Assembly (NCBI GenBank): GCA_027328825.1
Contig: DAHWTK010000011.1
Span: forward strand, 1-26,009
Direction of reading: 5' to 3'
Length of the DNA: 26,009 bases
Source: Nitrospirota bacterium
Lineage (GTDB): Bacteria > Nitrospirota > JACRHJ01
The translations under genes and the position numbers were made by a program. A model generated the notes under the pieces. The model was not told the DNA's origin. It saw only the letters and a list, made by a program, of their open reading frames with translations, and ran no database searches. How positions within the stretch are numbered: position 1 is the stretch's first letter; each line of letters starts with the position of its first letter. Shown piece after piece: positions 15,099 through 22,570 of the stretch.

Positions 15099-15835
15099 CG
15101 ACGCGCGTCTGTATAAAAAAGACACTTACTTCCGGGAACAGGAGATTCAATCTCGACATCTCCTTTGCCTCAAGCGGGTATTATACGATACTCTCCGGAC
15201 CGTCAGGTTCCGGCAAAAGCCTTACCCTCAGGTGCATCGCGGGCATAGAGACGCCTGACTCAGGCCAGATTGAGATAGGAGAGCGTGTATTGTTCGACTC
15301 CGAGGGCCGCATCAATGTGCCTGTGCGCGAGCGAAGGGTGGGATACCTTTTTCAGGACTACGCGCTGTTTCCGCACTTGAACGTTGTCGAAAACATAGGT
15401 TTCGGGCTTAAGAAACTGCTTAGGCCGCTATCGGGGCAAGACAAGGTGAAGATAGCGGAACTCGTCGAAATATTTGGATTCAAGGAAATGGCGGATAGTC
15501 TGCCGCGAGATCTTTCCGGCGGGCAGAGGCAGAGGGTCGCCCTCGCCCGCGCGCTCGTGAATCACCCCTCCGTCCTGCTCCTGGACGAGCCTTTTTCCGC
15601 CCTTGACCATAGCCTGCGGGAGAAAATGCGCGCCGAGCTCAAAGCCGTGCAGGCGCGCTTCAATATCCCCGTAATCCTCATCTCGCATGAACCCGCCGAT
15701 ATACGCGCGTTTGAAGGAGATATCGTGGAATATTCCGGGAAGGGCGCAGCCCATAAAAACAGCAGTTCCGGGACAGGGCTTTTTTCAATCTCCGGTTATT
15801 CCACTGAGGCGTCCTGCCAGAAAATCCGACACTAG
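15095..15835 (+). CDS. modC: Molybdate/tungstate ABC transporter ATP-binding protein
   Basis: ATPase that drives the ModAB importer. Walker A GPSGSGKS (35-42), Q-loop FQDYALFPHLNVVENI, signature LSGGQRQRVALARAL, Walker B VLLLDEPFSALD and the H-loop LISHE are all intact. The product is 246 residues; canonical ModC has about 350 because of a C-terminal molybdate-binding (TOBE/mop) domain, which is missing here. The last about 30 residues are low-complexity. The start ATG overlaps the modA stop by four bases. It is the last gene of the fdh-mod region and converges on lptG with 6 bases between stops and no visible terminator. Confidence 0.9.
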   Translation: MTTRVCIKKTLTSGNRRFNLDISFASSGYYTILSGPSGSGKSLTLRCIAGIETPDSGQIEIGERVLFDSEGRINVPVRERRVGYLFQDYALFPHLNVVENIGFGLKKLLRPLSGQDKVKIAELVEIFGFKEMADSLPRDLSGGQRQRVALARALVNHPSVLLLDEPFSALDHSLREKMRAELKAVQARFNIPVILISHEPADIRAFEGDIVEYSGKGAAHKNSSSGTGLFSISGYSTEASCQKIRH

Positions 15836-15841
15836 ATACTC

Positions 15842-16930
15842 TTATCTGTCCGCCTGCAGGTACAAATAAACGCCGGAGGCGCAGAATAGGGCGTTAGCGA
15901 ACCACGCCGCGAAAAAGGGGGGGAACCTGCCCGCGTGCCCCAGTGATATGGAAAAAGAATATAAAAACCAGTAGCTTATGGCGAGGATTACGCATATGGC
16001 CACGCCGAGCGCCATTCCGCCGCTGCGGGAGGTCTTGAGCGAGAAAGGCACCGCCACTATGACCATTATCAGGTTGGCCAGCGTGAAAGACACCTTGCCG
16101 TAGAGATCCACGAGATATTTCACGGGGTTGTATCCCTCCCGGCGGAGCCTCGCTATGTAGCTCTGAAGCTCAGAGAAATCCATCTCTTCCGAGAGCCTCT
16201 CGACGCGCTTGAAGTCCTCCGGCCTCTCAGTGAGGTTTACAGGAAGCCGGTCGAAGCGGCTTATGTCTATGCCGCCTCCGGGCTTGAAATTGTAAGTGAT
16301 TCCCTTTAAGAGCACCCATCCGCCCCGCTCCCAGTCCATAGTCTTCGAGTCAACGCGCTGGTAGAGATTAAAATTTCGGTCCAGCCTGTAGAACGTTACG
16401 CCGTAGCATACCGGTATGCCGGATTTGAAATCGACCAGGCCGATGTTTATAACCTCGCCGCCGGGGCCGCGGAACCAGAACTTGTTATGCTTCAGCGCGG
16501 GGCGGGCTGATTTTTTATCTATCTTCACCTGCTTTATATATCCCGATTTTGCATTGCAGTAAGGGATAACCGTCTCGTTCGCCCAGAAGAGAAGCCCGGA
16601 AAGGAAAACGGCGGCGAAGAATATGGGGGCCACTATCCTGTATAGCGGCAGACCTCCCGATTTCATGGCGATTATCTCGCCGTTCTTCGATAAAAGCCCC
16701 AGGGCAAGGAGCGTGGAAAGGAGCACGGCCAGGGGCATGACCAGAAACGCCGTGTTCGGGAGCTCGTAGAGCATATAGCGGATTACGTCCAGCGCCGCGG
16801 CCTTGTGCTGGACGAAATCGTCCACCTTCTCTATGAAATCGCCTATGAGAAAAAGCACCAGGAAAGCGGACAGCGTAATGGCGAAGAACCGGGCAAATTC
16901 TTTAAGGATGTAGCGGTGTAATATCTTCAA
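15842..16930 (-). CDS. lptG: LPS export system permease LptG
   Basis: One of two inner-membrane permeases of the LptB2FG transporter that extracts lipopolysaccharide and delivers it to LptC/A/D. The 362-residue product has the YjgP/YjgQ layout: ILHRYILKEFARFF start with three N-terminal membrane segments (about 10-110), a periplasmic beta-jellyroll domain (about 120-250), and three more membrane segments near the C-terminus (KVSFTLANLIMVIVAVPFSL). The pair order and length, with PLAVLLSTLLALG and EIIAMKSGG motifs, identify the family; which of the pair is F or G is assigned by similarity. Its ATG overlaps the lptF stop by four bases on the minus strand, so the two are translationally coupled. 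It converges with modC. Confidence 0.88.
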   Translation of the reverse strand: MKILHRYILKEFARFFAITLSAFLVLFLIGDFIEKVDDFVQHKAAALDVIRYMLYELPNTAFLVMPLAVLLSTLLALGLLSKNGEIIAMKSGGLPLYRIVAPIFFAAVFLSGLLFWANETVIPYCNAKSGYIKQVKIDKKSARPALKHNKFWFRGPGGEVINIGLVDFKSGIPVCYGVTFYRLDRNFNLYQRVDSKTMDWERGGWVLLKGITYNFKPGGGIDISRFDRLPVNLTERPEDFKRVERLSEEMDFSELQSYIARLRREGYNPVKYLVDLYGKVSFTLANLIMVIVAVPFSLKTSRSGGMALGVAICVILAISYWFLYSFSISLGHAGRFPPFFAAWFANALFCASGVYLYLQADR

Positions 16931-18111
16931 CCGTCTTTCCTCCCGGGCGCACCCCTCTTTGTAAACCTGTCGTAGAGGTTTTTTATCGACTGTAATCCTA
17001 TGTTCCGCTCGGTCCCGGCGGATGCCACAAGATAAACCCCGATAGAGCCTACGACCACGTTCGGCAAAAGCGCGGCGATTAACGGCGCCAGCCTTCCGGC
17101 GGAAGCCGCATCCTCTCCGCCCTTCATCAATGCGTAATAAAGAGTGAAGATAATAAGCGCGACGGTCAACCCCGATGATTTGCCGGAGCGGCGCGAGAAC
17201 ATGCCGAGAGGCGGACCTATAAAGCCGAAGATAATGCAGGCGAGAGGGATTGTAAACCGCTTGTAATATTCTGTCATCAGGTCATAGTTCTGTTTACCCG
17301 CCCCCGCCATCCGGCGCGCCGTATCCAGAAGCTCGCCAAGCGACATCTCCCGCTTGTTTCTTTTGTTCGCGTCCGAATCTCCAAGGAATCTCTGGTATAG
17401 GTTTATGGAGAGCGTGTTGTTGACGAATTTAATCTCCTGGTATGAGCCGGACTTGTTCTCTTTTCTGTGTATGCTGCCGTCTTTCAGCACCAGGTAGGCG
17501 TATCCGGTAGACATGTCCATGCTGAGAATTCCCTGTCTGGCTATTATCACATAGGGGTCGTTCGGGTCTCTCTCGTCCGAGATGAAGACTCCGTCCATCA
17601 CGTTCGGCGACGGGACCTTGTTCGCATATATCACCAGGTTCTTGAATGAATCGTTGAATACCCCTTGCTCAATGTCGGCAAAGGCATGAGTCCTGGCAAG
17701 GGTGAAGACCTCTTTTTTGAAATTCCGTGCCTTGTACGGGCCGAGGTAAAGCGAGAAATAGGCCGTTACGGCGGCGGTCACGAGGCTCACCGCGAGTACT
17801 GGAGCAATCAGCCGGTAGACGGAGAACCCGGTGGCCTTCAGGGCGACTATCTCGCTGTCCGTAGAGAGCCGCCCGAACGCCACCAGCGCCGCGAGCAGGA
17901 GCGCCATAGGTATCGTCAGCGTCAGGAAGGACGGCATGATGTACGAGACAAGCCGCAGGACTTCCATCAGTGGTACGCCTTTTGTTACTATAAGGTCGGT
18001 GAGCTTGAATATCCTGTTTATCAGGAGGACGAAAGTGAAAAGGAGGAGACCCAGAAAAAAGGGCGGTACCAGCTCTTTTATTATGTAACGGTCAATTATC
18101 TTCACAGGCAT
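16927..18111 (-). CDS. lptF: LPS export system permease LptF
   Basis: Partner permease of LptG in the LptB2FG lipopolysaccharide exporter. The 394-residue protein has the same layout: IIDRYIIKELVPPFFLG start, N-terminal membrane segments, a periplasmic domain (about 130-270), and C-terminal membrane segments with FGFIGPPLGMFSRRSGKSSG, typical of LptF. No lptB, lptC or lptA is within the window. The start is uncertain: the ATG at 18111 has no ribosome site, and a strong TTGACA-17-TAAAAT promoter ends only three bases before it. A GTG at 18105 (VKIIDRY) fits a leaderless mRNA better. The neighbour on the other strand is mlaE, transcribed divergently. Confidence 0.88.
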   Translation of the reverse strand: MPVKIIDRYIIKELVPPFFLGLLLFTFVLLINRIFKLTDLIVTKGVPLMEVLRLVSYIMPSFLTLTIPMALLLAALVAFGRLSTDSEIVALKATGFSVYRLIAPVLAVSLVTAAVTAYFSLYLGPYKARNFKKEVFTLARTHAFADIEQGVFNDSFKNLVIYANKVPSPNVMDGVFISDERDPNDPYVIIARQGILSMDMSTGYAYLVLKDGSIHRKENKSGSYQEIKFVNNTLSINLYQRFLGDSDANKRNKREMSLGELLDTARRMAGAGKQNYDLMTEYYKRFTIPLACIIFGFIGPPLGMFSRRSGKSSGLTVALIIFTLYYALMKGGEDAASAGRLAPLIAALLPNVVVGSIGVYLVASAGTERNIGLQSIKNLYDRFTKRGAPGRKDG

Positions 18112-18114
18112 GAA

Positions 18115-18143
18115 ATTTTAACGGAACGGCAGAGGCATGTCAA
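18115..18143 (-). promoter_or_regulatory. Promoter of lptF (apparently leaderless)
   Basis: On the minus strand TTGACA (18143-18138) is followed after exactly 17 bases by TAAAAT (18120-18115). The start of transcription should fall near 18109-18105, at or just inside the lptF coding region. No ribosome-binding site is seen upstream of ATG 18111 or GTG 18105, consistent with a leaderless transcript. Confidence 0.65.
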
Positions 18144-18155
18144 ACACAAAGCGGC

Positions 18156-18171
18156 AATAATCCGGATTATT
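18156..18171. promoter_or_regulatory. 16-bp perfect palindrome between lptF and mlaE
   Basis: AATAATCCGGATTATT is a perfect palindrome with no central spacer. It sits 13 bp upstream of the lptF -35 and about 53 bp upstream of the mlaE -35. A perfect palindrome with a central CCGG suggests a protein-binding operator. A plus-strand T-rich stretch follows, so a weak terminator is possible but the short stem makes it less likely. Confidence 0.45.
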
Positions 18172-18223
18172 TATTTTTTTCTTGCGGTTAGAGTTTTCCT
18201 AAAGTTATATCTTTAAAAAACAC

Positions 18224-18252
18224 TTGCCAACCGGCGCGTGTGCTATTATTAT
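18224..18252 (+). promoter_or_regulatory. Promoter of the mla operon
   Basis: TTGCCA (18224-18229) and TATTAT (18247-18252) are spaced by 17 bases. Transcription would begin near 18259, only about 10 bases before the mlaE ATG at 18269, so the leader is very short. An in-frame TTG at 18224 belongs to this -35 element and is not a start codon. Confidence 0.6.
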
Positions 18253-18268
18253 AAAAGGCTTGAGCATA

Positions 18269-19054
18269 ATGGATTACATACTGGCTATACCACGGGGTAT
18301 CGGAGCGGCTGTGCTGAGCGTCCTCCGGGAGATGGGCGATATGTTCCTCTTCCTGGCGAGAACGGTGTACTGGACGTTTATCCCTCCACTTAAGATAAAC
18401 CGGGTAATCCGCCAGATAGGGTTCATTGGGGCCAGGAGCACTGCGCTCATCGTCCTTACGGGGGCGTTTACCGGCATGATCCTGGGTCTCCAGATATATT
18501 ACACCCTCCAGAAATTCGGCGCAGAGGCGTACCTGGGCCCGGCTATAGCGCTCTCCGTGATAAGGGAACTGGGCCCCGTGCTCGCGGCGCTGATGATAAT
18601 AGGCCGGGCGGGTTCCGCGCTTTCGGCGGAAATCGGCATAATGCGCATCACCGAGCAGGTGGACGCGCTGGAATCCATGTCGCTGTCGCCGTTTCGGTAT
18701 CTCATGGTGCCGAATATGCTTGCGGCTCTCATATCGTTCCCTCTGCTCGGCGCGATATTCAATGTGGTCGCAATATACGGAGGATACCTTATCGGCGTAA
18801 AACTCCTGGGGCTCTCTCCGGGGACATATTTTTCCGGGATAAAGGACTTCGTAGGCTTCAAGGACATCAGGGACGGTATCATAAAGAGCCTGTGTTTCGG
18901 GGTTATCATGATATGGATATCCTGCTATAAAGGCTATAAAACAGGGCACGGCGCTGAGGGCGTCAGCCGCGCCACTACGTCTTCGGTCGTAATGGCGTCC
19001 ACACTCGTCCTGGTATGGGATTATTTCTTAAACTCGGTCATGCTGAATTTTTAA
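18269..19054 (+). CDS. mlaE: MlaE-family ABC transporter permease
   Basis: Inner-membrane permease of the Mla-type lipid transporter, which moves phospholipids (or related lipids) between the two membranes. The 261-residue product shows the MlaE landmarks: an N-terminal amphipathic region, GAFTGMILGLQIYYTLQKFG, the conserved ALSVIRELGPVLAALMIIGR with AGSALSAEIGIMRITEQVDA (the MlaE-to-MlaF coupling segment), and several C-terminal membrane helices. ATG 18269 begins MDYILAIPRGIG; an earlier in-frame TTG (18224) is part of the promoter. The ribosome site is weak, in keeping with a near-leaderless mRNA. It is separated from mlaF by a palindromic repeat. Confidence 0.95.
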   Translation: MDYILAIPRGIGAAVLSVLREMGDMFLFLARTVYWTFIPPLKINRVIRQIGFIGARSTALIVLTGAFTGMILGLQIYYTLQKFGAEAYLGPAIALSVIRELGPVLAALMIIGRAGSALSAEIGIMRITEQVDALESMSLSPFRYLMVPNMLAALISFPLLGAIFNVVAIYGGYLIGVKLLGLSPGTYFSGIKDFVGFKDIRDGIIKSLCFGVIMIWISCYKGYKTGHGAEGVSRATTSSVVMASTLVLVWDYFLNSVMLNF

Positions 19055-19057
19055 AAC

Positions 19058-19132
19058 CGCCCCATGAATGGGGCAGCTACGAAAAACAGAATGCCCCGCA
19101 TAAAAAATTGTAGCTGCCCGATTCATCGGGCG
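19058..19132. repeat. Palindromic repeat element with paired hairpins
   Basis: A 75-bp element whose first 23 bases (19058-19080) and last 23 bases (19110-19132) are inverted copies differing at two positions. Each arm is itself a hairpin: GCCCCAT/ATGGGGC (19059-19065 with 19068-19074) and GCCCGAT/ATCGGGC (19116-19122 with 19125-19131). GCAGCTAC (19073-19080) pairs with GTAGCTGC (19110-19117). The two differences (C to G and G to C) compensate each other inside the hairpin. It is a REP- or MITE-like element in the mlaE-mlaF gap; it may also act on transcript stability. Confidence 0.8.
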
Positions 19133-19146
19133 AATTAAAGGTTTCA

Positions 19147-19899
19147 ATGATTGAGGTAAAAAACATATATAAATCCTTCGGCGGACAGGCGGTTTTAAAA
19201 GGCGTGTCCTTTACCGTGGAGAAGGGCGAGATTTTCGCCGTAATCGGCGGCAGCGGACAGGGGAAAAGCGTCCTTTTGAAGGTTATAATGCGCCTCCTGG
19301 AGGCCGATTCCGGCGATATTTTAATCGACGGGAAGTCCATCCGGGACCTCAAGGGCCAGGCGCTCTACAAAATGCGCGACCGTGTCGGCTATCTCTTTCA
19401 AGGGGGCGCGCTTTTCGATTCCATGACTATTTACGACAATATCGCCTTCCCGCTCCGTGAAAAGACGAAAATCTCGAAAAAAGAGATAAACGCGCGTGTG
19501 GAGGAGGAACTTCAGAAGGTAGGTCTATCCGGAATGGGGCACAAATATCCCGAAGAAGTATCCGGCGGGATGAAAAAGCGCGCGGCCTTTGCCCGCGTGC
19601 TTGTTATGAGGCCGGAGGTTGTGCTCTTCGACGAACCCACGACGGGGCTTGACCCCATCCTTGTGGATTCCGTTCACAAGCTGATACTCTGGGGAAAGAA
19701 AACATACGGTTTTACGGCGGTTATGGTAAGCCACGAAATACCTGAAATATTTGGCGTGGCAGACAGGATAGGTATGCTTTCCGGCGGTGTCATGGTCGAG
19801 ACAGGCACGCCGGACGAGATAAGAAACTCGCGCGTGCCGGAGGTGAGGCGCTTTGTGCGAGGGTTATCCGAAGAAGTTTCCGTGGGAGGGATGGCATGA
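19147..19899 (+). CDS. mlaF: MlaF-family ABC transporter ATP-binding protein
   Basis: ATPase of the Mla transporter, 250 residues. Walker A GGSGQGKS (34-41), Q-loop LFQGGALFDSMTIYDNI (the GGALFDS form is typical of MlaF), signature VSGGMKKRAAFARVL, Walker B VVLFDEPTTGLDP and H-loop MVSHE are complete. The SGGMKKR signature, in place of SGGQxxR, is a hallmark of the Mla/Ttg2 ATPases. Start ATG 19147 follows AAAGG. The stop overlaps the mlaD start (ATGA), so the two are coupled. It is expected to sit on the cytoplasmic face with MlaE. Confidence 0.95.
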   Translation: MIEVKNIYKSFGGQAVLKGVSFTVEKGEIFAVIGGSGQGKSVLLKVIMRLLEADSGDILIDGKSIRDLKGQALYKMRDRVGYLFQGGALFDSMTIYDNIAFPLREKTKISKKEINARVEEELQKVGLSGMGHKYPEEVSGGMKKRAAFARVLVMRPEVVLFDEPTTGLDPILVDSVHKLILWGKKTYGFTAVMVSHEIPEIFGVADRIGMLSGGVMVETGTPDEIRNSRVPEVRRFVRGLSEEVSVGGMA

Positions 19900-20336
19900 G
19901 AAGGGACAGTATAGAGATACTTGTCGGGGTTTTTGTCCTTGTGGGCCTGGTGGCGCTGGCTTTTTTATCCATAAAGCTTGGGAAGCTTGAGGTCATAGGC
20001 AACACGGGATACGACGTCCAGGCGGAATTTTCCAATATAGGCGGGCTCAAGACAGGCGCCGAGGTCGAAATCGCCGGGGTCGAGGTTGGAAGGGTGACCA
20101 ATATATCCCTAAAGGATTATCAGGCGCTCGTCCGCATAAGGATGAAACCGGGGGTCAAGATTTCGGACGACTCCGTAGTCTCCATAAAGACGAAGGGCCT
20201 GATAGGCGAGAAATACGTCTCCATCTCCCCCGGCGGCTCCAGCAAGATGCTCGTGGCCGGTTCAACAATCCGCGATACCGAGTCTGCAATAGATTTCGAG
20301 AGCCTTATAGCAAACTACATATTCGGGAAGGTATAG
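19896..20336 (+). CDS. mlaD: MlaD-family MCE-domain substrate-binding protein
   Basis: Periplasmic lipid-binding subunit anchored by one N-terminal membrane helix (about residues 8-27, ILVGVFVLVGLVALAFL). Residues about 38-118 form a single MCE domain: YDVQAEFSNIGGLKTGAEVE, then IAGVEVGRV and a GLIGEKYVSISPG end. The 146-residue length is the short, single-domain MlaD form that assembles as a hexameric ring on MlaFE. The start ATG overlaps mlaF by four bases. After the stop, a palindromic repeat precedes the TolC-like gene. Confidence 0.95.
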   Translation: MRRDSIEILVGVFVLVGLVALAFLSIKLGKLEVIGNTGYDVQAEFSNIGGLKTGAEVEIAGVEVGRVTNISLKDYQALVRIRMKPGVKISDDSVVSIKTKGLIGEKYVSISPGGSSKMLVAGSTIRDTESAIDFESLIANYIFGKV

Positions 20337-20429
20337 TTACTTTTCTTTCGAGAAAGAAAAGTAACCAAAAGAAAGCTGAACTGTCCGGCTTTTCTTTGGT
20401 TACTTTCTTTTCGCCTGAAAAGAAAGTAA
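20337..20429. repeat. Triple-hairpin repeat between mlaD and the TolC-like gene
   Basis: Three back-to-back hairpins: TTACTTTTCTTTC (20337-20349) with GAAAGAAAAGTAA (20352-20364), almost without loop; CCAAAAGAAAGC (20365-20376) with an imperfect partner at 20388-20399; and TTACTTTCTTTT (20400-20411) with AAAAGAAAGTAA (20418-20429). The outer units are variants of the same TTACTTTTCTTT palindrome, and the element starts directly at the mlaD stop. It resembles a dispersed intergenic palindrome. It stands between co-directional genes and ends 18 bp before the ATG of the next gene. Confidence 0.75.
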
Positions 20430-20447
20430 CTCGAAAGGAGGGTTTCA

Positions 20448-21893
20448 ATGTTGAAGGTGTATGCGCGGATCTGGCTTTCGGTGGTCATTGCAGCGATTGT
20501 ATTGTTTGCATCGGTTCCTGCCGCATTCCCGCAGGAGAGCACAGTGCTTTCCCTTGACGACGCCATAAAAGAGGCAATCAAGGTGAACGCGGAGATAAAG
20601 GAATCGGAGTTCCAGGCCGAAGTTTACAGAGACAAGCAGAAGCAGGCCGACGCATCGAGATTTCCCACCATAGATTTAACCGCATACGGGAGCCTGTCCC
20701 CGAGGGCAAGACTTCTGGACGGCAGGGACGGCAACCCCGAAAGCACAACGAACATAAACAAGCCGTCCTATGACGGCGTGTTCGGACGGGCCGACATACT
20801 CCTCATACAGCCGATATATACCTTCGGCAAGATAGATTCATACCGCAAGGCCGCGAGGCACGGCGTCAAGGCTTATGAAGCTGGGGCTCGTCTGAAGGCG
20901 ACCGATGTCGCGTTGCAGGTGAAAGAGGCATACTGGGGCCTGCTTTTGGGCAGAGAACTCAAGGGCCTTCTCGAAGACATAAGCGACCAGCTCGACAAGG
21001 CGACGGACAAGGTCCAGCGCCAATTGAACGCCGGCGCGCCCAACGTGGACGATGTAGACCTCTACAAACTCCAGACATATCAGGGCGAACTGGCAAAATA
21101 CATGGCTATGGCGGACCAGGGCATAAACGAGGCCTACTACGGGCTTCAGTTATTGACAAATAACGTGGACAAGAAGATAGATATAAAAGACAAATACCTC
21201 GTGCCCGCCACGGTGAATCTCCAGGACTTCGATTTATACAGGAAAGCGGCCATGAAAGACCGCCTGGAGTTCCTTCAGCTAAAGGAGGGGCTGGCGGCCA
21301 GGAAATATCTTGTGAAGGCACAGTATGCGGATTATTTCCCGCAGGTCTTCATAGCCGGTATGTATTCCCTCGCCGGGGCGACGAACAGGGACCACCTCAA
21401 TAATCCGTACATTACGGACGAATTCAACCATGCGTACGGCGGAGCGGTGATAGGATTCAAGTGGGGGATGGACTTCGGCATAAGGAAGAGCAAGGTTTCC
21501 GAGGCGAAGGCCGAATATATGAAGCTCAAGATGAAGCAGCTTTACGCCATGGGCGGCGTGCCGTTCCAGGTGAAGGAGGCGTATCTCCAACTGGTCGAGG
21601 CCGACAGCGAGATTAAATCGCTTAACGAGGCGTACACAAAGGCCAAGCAATGGGTAGTCGCGTCCCTTTCAAATTTCGACCTCGGCGTGGGAAGCGCCAG
21701 GGATATAGCGGATTCCGTAAAGGCATACGCCAAGATCAGGGCTGATTATTTCCGCGCCGTATTCAACCAGCGCATGGCGATAGCGAACCTCGACCATGCA
21801 ACAGGGAAAGACGCATACGAAATACCCTATACCGTAAGCAAGGACCCCATGAAGGAAGTGGAGAATATGGAGAAGCAGGCAGGGGGAGAATAA
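20448..21893 (+). CDS. TolC-family outer-membrane channel protein
   Basis: A 481-residue outer-membrane efflux-type protein. The N-terminus has a signal peptide (MLKVYARIWLSVVIAAIVLF followed by ASVPAAFP). The mature chain shows two tandem OEP-type repeats with long coiled-coil stretches (LSLDDAIKEAIKVNAEIKESE near the start; a second copy after about residue 250 with KAKQWVVASLSNFDLGVGSA), as in TolC. AAGGAGG lies close before ATG 20448. It sits between mlaD and mlaC, so it may form an outer-membrane exit or partner for this Mla-type system; that is context-based inference. A TolC-like gene within an mla operon is less usual than an mlaA/vacJ lipoprotein, none of which is visible here. Confidence 0.85.
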   Translation: MLKVYARIWLSVVIAAIVLFASVPAAFPQESTVLSLDDAIKEAIKVNAEIKESEFQAEVYRDKQKQADASRFPTIDLTAYGSLSPRARLLDGRDGNPESTTNINKPSYDGVFGRADILLIQPIYTFGKIDSYRKAARHGVKAYEAGARLKATDVALQVKEAYWGLLLGRELKGLLEDISDQLDKATDKVQRQLNAGAPNVDDVDLYKLQTYQGELAKYMAMADQGINEAYYGLQLLTNNVDKKIDIKDKYLVPATVNLQDFDLYRKAAMKDRLEFLQLKEGLAARKYLVKAQYADYFPQVFIAGMYSLAGATNRDHLNNPYITDEFNHAYGGAVIGFKWGMDFGIRKSKVSEAKAEYMKLKMKQLYAMGGVPFQVKEAYLQLVEADSEIKSLNEAYTKAKQWVVASLSNFDLGVGSARDIADSVKAYAKIRADYFRAVFNQRMAIANLDHATGKDAYEIPYTVSKDPMKEVENMEKQAGGE

Positions 21894-21934
21894 GTACGAA
21901 TACGAATGAGGGACTAATTAGAAAAGGAGAGGAC

Positions 21935-22564
21935 ATGAAAAAGCTGATTTATGCGGTACTGCCGGCGCTTCTGGTTGTGATTATGGCTCAGGTCGCCTTT
22001 GCCGGGGCGCCGACGGAGCGGGTAAAAACCGCCGCCGACAGGGTAATCGACGTGCTTAAGAACCCGAAACTGAAGGGCCCCGCCCACGAAAGGGAAAGAA
22101 GGAAGAAGATAATGGCGCTGGCGAGCACCGTGTTCGATTACAGGGAAATGGCGAAGCGCTCGCTGGCGATATTCTGGCGGCAGAGGACTCCCCAGGAGAA
22201 AGCCCAGTTCGTCTCTCTTTTCTCCGACCTCCTGGAGCGCTCCTACATCAACAGGATAGAGGGATACACCAACGAAAAGATTATCTACACCGGCGAGAAA
22301 ATAAGCGACGGCTACGCAACTGTTGACTCCGACATTATTACCAAGCGCAACGAAAAGATACCCGTCAACTACAGGCTGATTAATAAAAACGGGAACTGGT
22401 GGGTATACGACATAGTGATCGAGCACGTCTCGCTGGTCAATAACTACCGTATTCAGTTCAACAAGATAATCCGTTCCTCGTCGTATGCCGACCTCGTGAA
22501 GAAGATGAAGACCAAGCAGGAATCGGAAGAAATGGCGGCCCCCGGCGGGAATAAAACAAAGTAG
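21935..22564 (+). CDS. mlaC: MlaC/HpnM-family periplasmic lipid-binding protein
   Basis: Soluble periplasmic shuttle that carries lipid between the inner-membrane MlaFED complex and the outer membrane. The 209-residue product begins with a signal peptide (MKKLIYAVLPALLVVIMAQV, cleavage likely at AFAG/APT). The mature chain has the Ttg2C/MlaC pattern: FDYREMAKRSLAIFWRQRTP, FVSLFSDLLERSYINRIEGY, and NWWVYDIVIEHVSLVNNYR. In hopanoid gene clusters this family is called HpnM; here hpnH and squalene-hopene cyclase are downstream, so hopanoid involvement is plausible. GGAGAGG lies 4-10 bases before ATG 21935. It is followed after only 6 bases by the radical SAM gene. Confidence 0.92.
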   Translation: MKKLIYAVLPALLVVIMAQVAFAGAPTERVKTAADRVIDVLKNPKLKGPAHERERRKKIMALASTVFDYREMAKRSLAIFWRQRTPQEKAQFVSLFSDLLERSYINRIEGYTNEKIIYTGEKISDGYATVDSDIITKRNEKIPVNYRLINKNGNWWVYDIVIEHVSLVNNYRIQFNKIIRSSSYADLVKKMKTKQESEEMAAPGGNKTK

Positions 22565-22570
22565 GCGCCT

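Noticed and set aside
15836..15841. Terminator between convergent modC and lptG
   Set aside because: Only 6 bases separate the stops and no hairpin with a T-run was seen nearby.
18224..18268. Earlier TTG start for mlaE
   Set aside because: This TTG is part of the -35 hexamer TTGCCA; the 15 extra residues do not resemble MlaE.
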